Assembly (NCBI GenBank): GCA_031275035.1
Contig: JAISPH010000024.1
Location: forward strand, 1-42,238
Origin: Treponema sp.
GTDB lineage: Bacteria; Spirochaetota; Spirochaetia; Treponematales; Breznakiellaceae
Length of the DNA stretch: 42,238 nucleotides
Reading direction: 5' to 3'
Shown: positions 1 to 6,625 of the stretch, piece after piece
Layout of the letters: the number at the start of each line of letters is the position of its first letter
Numbering within the stretch: position 1 is the first letter of the stretch
Program-made: the position numbers and the translations under genes
The notes under the pieces: model-generated
The model's input: the letters and a program-made list of their open reading frames with translations, nothing else
Database searches by the model: none
What the model was told of the DNA's origin: nothing

Positions 1-320
1 TGGTGCATCTCAAGCTGTATGTCCACGAAGCGTTCCAGATACTCCTGCTCCTTGTCTTTGTTTTGCTCCATAAGCCGGTCAAGGGTGGTGCCCTCCACGT
101 ACTCCCAAATGATGGCCCACTTGCCGTCGATGCGGGTAACCTCCGCAAGTTTGGGTACTTTAAGCTGAGTCTCGCCCACCGCCGCAAGATTAAGGGCTTC
201 GGACAACACATCGGAAGCGGGGTATTCCTCACCCATGATTTTTATTACCTTGTCATTGTCCCGGTATATGGTTTTGGCGGTACGGACTGCGATTATTTTT
301 TCCAGGTTATAGATTGCCAT
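1..320 (-). CDS. Phosphotransferase-family (APH/choline-kinase-like) protein, N-terminal part
   Basis: About 106 residues are visible, starting MAIYNLEKIIAV; the rest lies beyond the left edge. A strand-lysine in DKVIKIMGEE, a following Glu in SEALNLAAVGE and the hinge-like IIWEYVEGTTLDRLM fit the N-lobe of aminoglycoside-phosphotransferase / choline-kinase-fold enzymes, which phosphorylate small hydroxylated molecules with ATP. The catalytic loop is not in view, so the substrate cannot be guessed. The ATG overlaps the adhE TGA by one base (TGATG), with AGGAG lying in the last adhE codons, which suggests translational coupling. Family assignment is from pattern recognition on a fragment. Confidence 0.6.
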   Translation of the reverse strand, partial: MAIYNLEKIIAVRTAKTIYRDNDKVIKIMGEEYPASDVLSEALNLAAVGETQLKVPKLAEVTRIDGKWAIIWEYVEGTTLDRLMEQNKDKEQEYLERFVDIQLEMH

Positions 321-2941
321 CAGATTTTCTCCTTCCTGCCGTAAAAGGCGTTAAGGTACATCCGCCGGATTTCATCAATAAGCGGATACCGCGGATTCGC
401 CCCGGTGCATTGATCGTCAAAGGCCTGTTCGCTCATCTCATCGATCTTCGCAAAGAATTCCTTTTCATCAATGCCGTAGTCTTTAATGGTTTTCTTAATA
501 CCGGTTTTTTCCTTCAATTCGTCAATGGCGTTGATGAGGTTCCCAAGTTTTTCCTCATCCGTCTTTCCCTTGATATCCAGCGCATCCGCTATTTCCGCAT
601 AGCGGGCCAGGGTATGGGGATGATCGTACTGGGGGAAGGTTCCCATCTTTTCGGGAACCCCGGCGGCGTTAAACCGAAGGACCTCGTCAATCATCAGGGC
701 ATTGGCAATGCCGTGGGGCAGATGAAAGAAGGCCCCCAGCTTGTGGGCCATGGAGTGGCAGACCCCGAGAAAGGCGTTGGCAAAGGCCATGCCCGCGATA
801 GTCGCGGCGTTGGCCATTTTTTCACGGGCCTTAGGATCATTGGGACCCTTGTCGTATGCGTCGGGAAGATACCTGAAGATAAGCTTCAGCGCCTGGAGGG
901 CAAGGCCATCGGTGTGGTCCGTGGCCATCACCGAGGCATAGGCTTCCAGCGCGTGGGTCATGGCGTCGATGCCCGACGCGCTGGTGAGGCCCCGGGGGGC
1001 GTTCATCATCATGTCGGCGTCAACGATTGCCATGTCCGGCATAAGCTCGTAATCCGCCAGGGGATACTTCATGCCGCTTTTTTCGTCGGTTATCACCGCG
1101 AAGGGAGTTACCTCACTGCCCGTACCCGCCGAAGTGGGGACGGCGATAAAATACGCCTTTCCTCCCATTTTGGGAAAAGTATAAACCCGCTTGCGGATAT
1201 CGGCGAAACGCATGGCCATGTCCTCGAAACCCGCTTCCGGGTGTTCGTAAAGAACCCACATGATCTTTGCCGCGTCCATGGCCGATCCGCCGCCCACCGC
1301 GATGATCACATCGGGCTTAAAGACGCTCATAAGCGCCGCCCCTTCCCGGGCGCAGGCAAGGGTGGGATCGGGTTCCACGTTAAAAAATGTTTCGTGAACC
1401 ATGCCCATCTCGTTGAGCTTATCCGTTACGGGCCCGGTATAGCCGTTCCGGTATAAAAAGTTGTCGGTAACGATAAAAGCCCGCCTCTTGTCAAGGACCT
1501 TTCCCAATTCATCCAGGGCAACCGGCAGGCAGCCCTTCTTGAGATACACCTTTTCGGGAACCCGGAACCACAGCATATTCTCCCTCCTTTCCGCCAGGAT
1601 TTTGGTATTGAGCAGATGTTTCACGCCGACATTTTCCGAAACCGAGTTGCCGCCCCAGGAACCGCAGCCCAGGGTCAGGGAAGGGGCAAGCTTAAAGTTA
1701 TACAGATCGCCTATGCCTCCGTGGGAAGAGGGGGTGTTGATAATCACGCGGCAGGTTTTCATGCGCCCGCTGAAAGCGGCGATTTTTTCCCTCTCCCTTA
1801 CCGGATCGAGATAGAGCGATGCGGTATGGCCGTAGCCCCCTTCCCGGATCAGGACCTCCGCCTTATCCAGGGCTTCGTCAAAATCCTTCGCGTGATACAT
1901 CGCCAGTACGGGGGAAAGTTTTTCGTGGGCGAATTCCTCGCCAAGTTCCACGCTTTCCACTTCGCCAATCAAGATCTTTGTTGAAGCCGGCACGGTAATT
2001 CCCGCCAATGCCGCAATGGCAGAGGCCCTCTGACCGACGATCTTCGCGTTCAACGATCCGTTCACGATGATGGTCTTCCGCACCTTTTCGGTTTCTTCCG
2101 CGTTGAGGAAATAGCAGCCCCGGCGGCGGAATTCTTTTTTTACCTCGTCGTAGACGCTGTTCAGGGCGATAACCGACTGTTCCGAAGCGCAGATCATGCC
2201 GTTGTCAAAGGTTTTGGAATGGATGATCGAATTGACGGCCAACAAAATATCCGCGCTGCCGTCGATGACAGCCGGCACGTTTCCCGAGCCCACGCCTATG
2301 GCGGGTTTTCCGCTGGAGTAAGCCGCCTTCACCATGCCGGGGCCGCCGGTGGCGAGGATGATGTCCGCCTCTTTCATTACCGTATTGGTTAATTCAAGGC
2401 CCGGTTCGTCTATCCAGCCGATGATACCTTCCGGCGCGCCGGCGGCGCGGGCCGCGTCAAGGATGATCCCGGCGGCGGCGTTGGTGCAGTTCTTTGCCCT
2501 GGGGTGGGGCGAGAAGATAATGCCGTTGCGGGTCTTCAGCGCCAGAAGGGCCTTGAAAATAGCCGTGGATGTGGGATTGGTGGTGGGGATCACCGCCGCC
2601 ACAAGGCCGACGGGGCAGGCGATTTTTTGTATGCCATACGCCTTGTCTTCCTCAATGACGCCGCAGGTCTTCGTGTTTTTGTAGGCGTTGTAGATATACT
2701 CCGAGGCGTAGAGGTTTTTGATCACCTTGTCCTCGACTATGCCCATGCCTGTTTCTTCCACCGCCATCTTTGCCAGGGGGATGCGCGCCCTGGCGGCGGC
2801 CCCGGCGGCGGCAAAAAAGATTCTATCCACCTGCTCCTGATCAAAATCCGCATAGATGCGCTGGGCTTCGCGAATCCGGTCAATCGCCTTCCGCAAAGTT
2901 TCCGCGTCCCTTACCGGTTCGCGCGTATTACGTGTTTCCAT
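320..2941 (-). CDS. adhE: Bifunctional aldehyde-alcohol dehydrogenase AdhE
   Basis: Reduces acetyl-CoA to acetaldehyde and then ethanol with NADH, a fermentative redox sink in the cytoplasm, where AdhE usually forms spirosomes. The 873 residues match the full family length. Residues 1 to about 440 are a CoA-acylating aldehyde dehydrogenase with catalytic Cys251 in NGMICASEQ. Residues from about 455 are an iron-dependent alcohol dehydrogenase with GGGSAMDAAK and the metal-binding stretch GIDAMTHALEAY followed by HSMAHKLGA and LPHGIANALM. Both halves look intact. It lies 12 bp downstream of a second iron alcohol dehydrogenase on the same strand and overlaps the next kinase by one base, so the three are probably one transcript. 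Confidence 0.96.
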   Translation of the reverse strand: METRNTREPVRDAETLRKAIDRIREAQRIYADFDQEQVDRIFFAAAGAAARARIPLAKMAVEETGMGIVEDKVIKNLYASEYIYNAYKNTKTCGVIEEDKAYGIQKIACPVGLVAAVIPTTNPTSTAIFKALLALKTRNGIIFSPHPRAKNCTNAAAGIILDAARAAGAPEGIIGWIDEPGLELTNTVMKEADIILATGGPGMVKAAYSSGKPAIGVGSGNVPAVIDGSADILLAVNSIIHSKTFDNGMICASEQSVIALNSVYDEVKKEFRRRGCYFLNAEETEKVRKTIIVNGSLNAKIVGQRASAIAALAGITVPASTKILIGEVESVELGEEFAHEKLSPVLAMYHAKDFDEALDKAEVLIREGGYGHTASLYLDPVREREKIAAFSGRMKTCRVIINTPSSHGGIGDLYNFKLAPSLTLGCGSWGGNSVSENVGVKHLLNTKILAERRENMLWFRVPEKVYLKKGCLPVALDELGKVLDKRRAFIVTDNFLYRNGYTGPVTDKLNEMGMVHETFFNVEPDPTLACAREGAALMSVFKPDVIIAVGGGSAMDAAKIMWVLYEHPEAGFEDMAMRFADIRKRVYTFPKMGGKAYFIAVPTSAGTGSEVTPFAVITDEKSGMKYPLADYELMPDMAIVDADMMMNAPRGLTSASGIDAMTHALEAYASVMATDHTDGLALQALKLIFRYLPDAYDKGPNDPKAREKMANAATIAGMAFANAFLGVCHSMAHKLGAFFHLPHGIANALMIDEVLRFNAAGVPEKMGTFPQYDHPHTLARYAEIADALDIKGKTDEEKLGNLINAIDELKEKTGIKKTIKDYGIDEKEFFAKIDEMSEQAFDDQCTGANPRYPLIDEIRRMYLNAFYGRKEKI

Positions 2942-2953
2942 ATTAAATCATCC

Positions 2954-4144
2954 TCAAAAATCCACTTCCGTATCGTAGAAGCAGCAGCGCAGGAGTTTTT
3001 CCATTTCCGCCGGAGTAATCTTCCGGGGATTGGAACCGGTGCAGGCGTCTCCCACGGCATTTTCCGCCACTCTGGGCAGCTTCTCAAGGAATTCCTTTTC
3101 CCCGATGATGCCCCCTTCGTAATCTTTAATGCCGCCGGGAATATCCAGCGCCTTGTTCAGCTTTTTTATGTGGCCGATAAGGGATTCGGTTCCTTCGGCG
3201 GGATTTCCCGCGGGAAGTCCAAGGGACCGGGCGATTTCGGCGTAGCGTTCCGCGGCGGTTTTTTCTTTTGCGTTGTACTTGATCACCTTGGGGAGGTACA
3301 TGGCGTTGGCCGCGCCGTGTACGATGTGGCCGCCGGAGTAGGCCGCCCCGGTTTTATGCGCCATTGAGTGAACAATCCCGAGCAGGGCATTACTGAACGC
3401 CATTCCCGCAAGGCACTGGGCATTGTGCATTTTTGCCCGGGCCCCTTTATCGCCCTTGTAGGAATTAACCAAATGGGCGCTGACCATGTTAATGGCGTGC
3501 AGGGCCAGGGGATCGGTATAGTCGCAGTGCAGGGTCGATACATAGGCCTCGACGGCGTGGGTAATGGCGTCCATACCGGTATGGGCGGTAAGTTTGGGAG
3601 GCATGGTTTCGGCCAGTTCGGGATCGACAATCGCCACATCCGGGGTGATATTAAAATCCGCCAGAGGATACTTGATGCCCTTTGCGTAATCGGTGATCAC
3701 CGAAAAGGCGGTAACTTCCGTAGCTGTTCCCGATGTTGAGGGAATGGCGCAAAATTTCGCCCTGGTACGCAAAGCGGGAAAATTGAACGGTATGGTCAGC
3801 GCTTCAAAGGTGGTATCCGGGTATTCATAGAAAGCCCACATAGCCTTGGCCGCGTCAATCGGGGAGCCGCCGCCTATGGATACGATCCAATCGGGGTTAA
3901 AGGCCCGCATTGCCTCAGCGCCCTTGAGAACGGTTTCCACCGAAGGATCGGGCTCCACCCCTTCAAACAGACTTACCTCCATACCGGCTTCCTTCAAATA
4001 GGCCACGGTCTTGTCCAAAAAACCGAAGCGTTTCATGCTTCCGCCCCCGGCCACCACAATCGCCTTTTTCCCCTTGAGGGTTTTAAGCGCCTCCAGGGAA
4101 TTTTCTCCATGGTAAATGTCTCTTGGTAAGGTGAACCGCGCCAT
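2954..4144 (-). CDS. Iron-containing alcohol dehydrogenase
   Basis: A 396-residue group III (Fe-ADH) enzyme that interconverts an alcohol and aldehyde or ketone with NAD(P)H. Visible motifs are GGGSPIDAAKAMWAF for cofactor binding, the metal region TGMDAITHAVEAY, HSMAHKTGA and GGHIVHGAANAM. The start is set at the ATG of MARFTLPRDIYHG because AAAGGAG lies just upstream; a longer reading adds 16 residues without a good ribosome-binding site. It precedes adhE by 12 bp. A TCGATA-N6-TATCGA palindrome upstream matches the one before the LysR gene. Natural substrate is not determinable; butanol, propanediol or ethanol are all possible. Confidence 0.9.
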   Translation of the reverse strand: MARFTLPRDIYHGENSLEALKTLKGKKAIVVAGGGSMKRFGFLDKTVAYLKEAGMEVSLFEGVEPDPSVETVLKGAEAMRAFNPDWIVSIGGGSPIDAAKAMWAFYEYPDTTFEALTIPFNFPALRTRAKFCAIPSTSGTATEVTAFSVITDYAKGIKYPLADFNITPDVAIVDPELAETMPPKLTAHTGMDAITHAVEAYVSTLHCDYTDPLALHAINMVSAHLVNSYKGDKGARAKMHNAQCLAGMAFSNALLGIVHSMAHKTGAAYSGGHIVHGAANAMYLPKVIKYNAKEKTAAERYAEIARSLGLPAGNPAEGTESLIGHIKKLNKALDIPGGIKDYEGGIIGEKEFLEKLPRVAENAVGDACTGSNPRKITPAEMEKLLRCCFYDTEVDF

Positions 4145-4227
4145 ATAAAACTCCTTTACTACAGATTGGCCGAACAGACCGGAGCGTTTCATAAGGGGGT
4201 ATCCTGATGAATGTTTCCCCGGCCTGT

Positions 4228-4245
4228 TCGATAAATAACTATCGA
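4228..4245. promoter_or_regulatory. Candidate LysR operator upstream of the alcohol dehydrogenase
   Basis: Perfect 6-bp arms TCGATA / TATCGA around the spacer AATAAC, 84 bp before the ATG at 4144. The same arms and spacer length occur before lysR at 5506-5523. It overlaps the candidate promoter, so binding could repress or activate. Regulator assignment is inference from adjacency and the shared site. Confidence 0.55.
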
Positions 4246-4259
4246 TAAAAACATATCAA
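4231..4259 (-). promoter_or_regulatory. Candidate promoter for the alcohol dehydrogenase-adhE operon
   Basis: On the minus strand TTGATA (4259-4254), a 17-bp spacer and ATTTAT (4236-4231). The -35 is good and the -10 weak, as expected of an activator-dependent promoter. The TCGATA-N6-TATCGA site overlaps the spacer and -10. Confidence 0.35.
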
Positions 4260-4441
4260 ATAAAAAACGGTTTGTGAAATATAAATTTGGAATAGAGCTA
4301 TATATGATTTGATATGCTTTTTTGTACAAAGACGTGCAAAACGGCGTTCGCAGGCCCTCTCCGGGCTGAACGGATGTGGTTTTGTACACGGCCCCCGGCA
4401 TACCGGTCATATAGGTTTTTATATAGGGGAGAAAAAATTTA

Positions 4442-4490
4442 CAAATGAGCGGGTTCCAACAACTAAAGTTTTGGAACAGCCTCAAATGAG
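4442..4490. repeat. Short palindromic element flanked by 8-bp direct repeats
   Basis: GTTCCAA (4453-4459) and TTGGAAC (4471-4477) form an inverted repeat inside a 33-bp segment bracketed by CAAATGAG at 4442-4449 and 4483-4490. The direct repeats resemble a target-site duplication of a very small palindromic insertion. Confidence 0.5.
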
Positions 4491-4556
4491 AATTTTAAAA
4501 AAGCTTTAATTCATTCGCAGTGGGGTCTAATATCCGGCCCTTCAGGGCGGGGAGGT

Positions 4557-5495
4557 TCATTTATACTGCCTCAGTGAAACGTCATTCCGGGCCTCAAACG
4601 CCTTGTCGAGGAATTTCTTGTCCAATGCGGTAAAGCGGTAATTTTTACGGAAAATCAGCATGTCCCTGTAACGGTTGTTGGTAAACGTACACTTCCGTTG
4701 TACCAAATCGTAACGCTTAAGAAGCCGCGCCGGGATGGGGGATACCCACATATAGGTTTGAGAGAGGCTTGCCAGCAGATCAAACTGATTGCAGCGTTCG
4801 TAGAGGTATATCCGTTTTGGGGGAACCGCCTCCGGCGAAGGATAACGGATATCCGCGGCGTTGATATAGGGTACGACCGTGTCTCCGTGGACTATTTCAA
4901 TATAGGGCTTCAGATCACAGAAACTTATCTCCGCCGCGGCGGCCAGGGGATGCGCCTTCGGCATAAGCACCAGGTATTCAAATTCCCAGAGCTGCTCGTG
5001 GTTCAAATCCTTTCCGTCAAGAAAATCGAGAAAATAATTTTCATACACTTCCTGGTAACGGATAATGCCCAGGTTAAAACGGTTTTCTACCACATTGCCT
5101 ACGGTCTGTATCGAACTGGTCTCCTGGATATTGATATCGACTTCCCTGCTGCTATCCAGTTCCCGGGCAAACCGGATAAACCCTTCGGCAATGTAACTGG
5201 CCCGGGGTATGGATACGCTGAAACTCTGGCGTTCGGGGTTTTCCCCGCCGGTGAGCCTCTTGATACTCCCCATTTCACCGAGAATCTTCCTGGCCGAGGC
5301 CAGAAACATAAGGCCCTTTTCGGTGGGCGCCACCCCCCTGGAATTCCGCTCAAAAACGGTAAAGCCAAGCTCATTCTCCAATTCCCGTATGGCCTTGCTC
5401 AAATTCGGCTGGGCCATAAAAAGATTCTCGGCGGCCTTGGTAATGGATCTTGTCCGTTCAATTTCAACGGCGTATTTGAAAAAAAGAGTGTTCAT
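4557..5495 (-). CDS. LysR-type transcriptional regulator
   Basis: A 312-residue LysR-family DNA-binding regulator. The N-terminal winged helix-turn-helix is clear: ERTRSITKAAENLFMAQPNL then SKAIRELENELGFTVFERN. The rest is a substrate-binding-like effector domain ending without truncation. The ATG at 5495 is preferred; an in-frame TTG at 5504 would add three residues. It reads toward the alcohol dehydrogenase-adhE genes, has its own consensus promoter and carries a palindrome 11 bp before its start that recurs before the alcohol dehydrogenase. It is therefore probably autoregulated and controls the ethanol genes. The effector is unknown. Confidence 0.92.
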   Translation of the reverse strand: MNTLFFKYAVEIERTRSITKAAENLFMAQPNLSKAIRELENELGFTVFERNSRGVAPTEKGLMFLASARKILGEMGSIKRLTGGENPERQSFSVSIPRASYIAEGFIRFARELDSSREVDINIQETSSIQTVGNVVENRFNLGIIRYQEVYENYFLDFLDGKDLNHEQLWEFEYLVLMPKAHPLAAAAEISFCDLKPYIEIVHGDTVVPYINAADIRYPSPEAVPPKRIYLYERCNQFDLLASLSQTYMWVSPIPARLLKRYDLVQRKCTFTNNRYRDMLIFRKNYRFTALDKKFLDKAFEARNDVSLRQYK

Positions 5496-5505
5496 ACCAT
5501 CCAAG

Positions 5506-5523
5506 TCGATATTATTATATCGA
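5506..5523. promoter_or_regulatory. Candidate autoregulatory LysR operator
   Basis: TCGATA-TTATTA-TATCGA, a perfect 6-bp-arm palindrome downstream of the lysR -10 box and 11 bp before the ATG, a position suited to autorepression. Same arms and spacing as 4228-4245. Confidence 0.6.
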
Positions 5524-5542
5524 TAAAAAATTATCTAGTTTG

Positions 5543-5571
5543 ATTATAAAAATTCCATACTATTTTGTCAA
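5543..5571 (-). promoter_or_regulatory. Consensus sigma-70 promoter of lysR
   Basis: Minus strand TTGACA (5571-5566), a 17-bp spacer and TATAAT (5548-5543): a full match to the sigma-70 consensus, firing toward lysR. Transcription would start near 5536, giving a leader of about 40 nt that contains the palindrome at 5506-5523. Confidence 0.8.
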
Positions 5572-5633
5572 GGCGCCGTCTGTTTTCCGGGGTTTTTTTA
5601 AGAACAGTACAGGTTGAAATTCGCCCCGCTGAT

Positions 5634-5664
5634 CAATATGAAAATAATATTCATTTTCATATTG
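5634..5664. promoter_or_regulatory. Fur/Zur-type palindromic operator
   Basis: Perfect 12-bp arms CAATATGAAAAT (5634-5645) and ATTTTCATATTG (5653-5664) with a 7-bp spacer, overlapping the -35 box of the Fur-family gene. AT-rich interrupted palindromes of this kind are typical of Fur-family operators, so autorepression is likely. The metal is not determined by the site. Confidence 0.65.
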
Positions 5665-5690
5665 ACATTACCTGCCGGACATGATAGGAT
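5662..5690 (+). promoter_or_regulatory. Promoter of the Fur-family gene, probably giving a leaderless mRNA
   Basis: TTGACA (5662-5667), 17-bp spacer, TAGGAT (5685-5690). The expected start site is within two or three bases of the ATG at 5699, leaving no room for a ribosome-binding site. Confidence 0.7.
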
Positions 5691-5698
5691 ACGGGCGT

Positions 5699-6133
5699 AT
5701 GACGCGCAAACGTCCGGCGAACTATCATACCCGGCAGGGCCTATGCATTCTGGATTATATGAAATCCCTCGGGGACAGCCATGTAACGGTCGGTCAAATC
5801 GTACGCCACTTTGAGGATACGGAGGAGCTGATCGGACAGACCACGATCTACCGGCATCTTGAAAGGCTGGCCGCCGAAGGAAAGATCCGCAAATACCTTC
5901 TGCACGACGACAAAAGCACCTGCTACCAGTACATAGATAACGGGGTAAAATGCCGGGAACATTTTCACCTGAAATGCGAAAGCTGCGGAACCCTCATCCA
6001 CATGGACTGTGATTTCCTCAGCGGGATTGAAAGGCATGTTTTCAACAAGCACAATTTTCAAATCAATATGCTTAAAACGGTTTTTTACGGAACCTGCAAG
6101 AAATGCCTTGCCGGCAAAGAGGCAAAGCCATGA
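5699..6133 (+). CDS. Fur-family metalloregulator, probably zinc-responsive (Zur-like)
   Basis: A 144-residue Fur-family repressor. The N-terminal winged helix contains HTRQGLCILDYMKSLGDSHV and TTIYRHLERLAAEGKI. The C-terminal dimer domain has the regulatory-site run REHFHLKCESCG and the two structural zinc pairs Cys93/Cys96 and Cys133/Cys136. Position in front of a ZnuA-like gene favours zinc as the co-repressor over iron or peroxide sensing. The ATG at 5699 is chosen because the promoter -10 ends at 5690, so an upstream in-frame ATG would lie before the transcript. The last codons overlap the next ATG (ATGA). Confidence 0.88.
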   Translation: MTRKRPANYHTRQGLCILDYMKSLGDSHVTVGQIVRHFEDTEELIGQTTIYRHLERLAAEGKIRKYLLHDDKSTCYQYIDNGVKCREHFHLKCESCGTLIHMDCDFLSGIERHVFNKHNFQINMLKTVFYGTCKKCLAGKEAKP

Positions 6134-6423
6134 AGGGGCTGAAATTCTTTTGGACGGGCCTCTGTTTTTGCCTTATCACGGCGTCCCTCTTTTCGGAAAA
6201 TTATACTGCCTTCCATCGGGATCATGACTGTTACGGCGCGGAATGCCCTGTGTGCCTCTCGATACAAAGGGCGGAGCAATTTTCCCGGCAGTTCAGGGGG
6301 GCCGCCTTTTATTCCGGCTTTTCCGGAAGCGTCCTTTTGACAGCCGCCGTTATTTTGAATTTTGCCCTTTTTTGTTTTATTCCCATAAGCTCGGTAGGGT
6401 TAAAAATAAAAATGAACCGGTGA
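6130..6423 (+). CDS. Small membrane protein with His/Cys metal-binding motif
   Basis: A 97-residue protein with hydrophobic segments at about 4-22 and 67-89 and, between them, a metal-ligand cluster FHRDHDCYGAECPVC (His29, His32, Cys34, Cys39, Cys42). I know of short uncharacterised proteins with a comparable cluster next to Zur and zinc-uptake genes in Firmicutes and spirochaetes, but no function. The start overlaps the Fur-family stop by four bases (ATGA), so the two are translationally coupled. With one helix at each end the metal site would face the periplasm or the cytoplasm; the signal-like N-terminus favours the periplasm. A zinc sensor or donor to the neighbouring binding protein is inference. 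Confidence 0.75.
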   Translation: MKGLKFFWTGLCFCLITASLFSENYTAFHRDHDCYGAECPVCLSIQRAEQFSRQFRGAAFYSGFSGSVLLTAAVILNFALFCFIPISSVGLKIKMNR

Positions 6424-6426
6424 TCC

Positions 6427-6470
6427 CGAAAGCGGAGCCGGTCCAAGCCCGTCCTGGGGCTTTCGTTTTC
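6427..6470 (+). terminator. Weak candidate terminator after the His/Cys protein
   Basis: CGAAAGC (6427-6433) pairs with GCTTTCG (6459-6465), followed by TTTTC. The 25-nt loop is long, so this may be a processing or attenuation structure instead of a terminator. Confidence 0.3.
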
Positions 6471-6497
6471 TTACCGGTCCCGTTTTTGTAACACTCA

Positions 6498-6544
6498 GGA
6501 GAAAATCGATTTGTCATACTACGAATGAAGCGGTGATTTTCTCC
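6498..6544. repeat. Inverted repeat in the znuA leader
   Basis: GGAGAAAATC (6498-6507) and GATTTTCTCC (6535-6544), 10-bp perfect arms with a 27-nt loop, about 80 bp before the ATG at 6626. It could be an attenuator or the terminator of the upstream transcript, since GGCGGTTTTTG follows. Confidence 0.4.
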
Positions 6545-6625
6545 GGCGGTTTTTGTAAAACCCCGGCGGCCCGGCCGGAATTTCCAAAGTTGACCTTAAC
6601 GCTTAACATGAAAGGAGTTTTTTAT

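Larger units (their letters stand above)
4145..4556. other. Gene-free stretch between lysR and the alcohol dehydrogenase
   Basis: An AT-rich 412-bp gap. It holds the alcohol dehydrogenase leader, a candidate promoter (4231-4259), a TCGATA-N6-TATCGA palindrome (4228-4245) and a short palindrome flanked by 8-bp direct repeats (4442-4490). The open frames crossing it on either strand have no recognisable protein features. GCCC/GGGC arms just past the lysR stop form a small hairpin without a T tract. Confidence 0.7.

Noticed and set aside
314..1456. 380-codon plus-strand open frame
   Set aside because: It is antisense to adhE, which is unmistakable on the other strand.
4189..4485. 98-codon minus-strand open frame upstream of the alcohol dehydrogenase
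   Set aside because: It crosses the promoter and operator, has no ribosome-binding site and no protein-like pattern.
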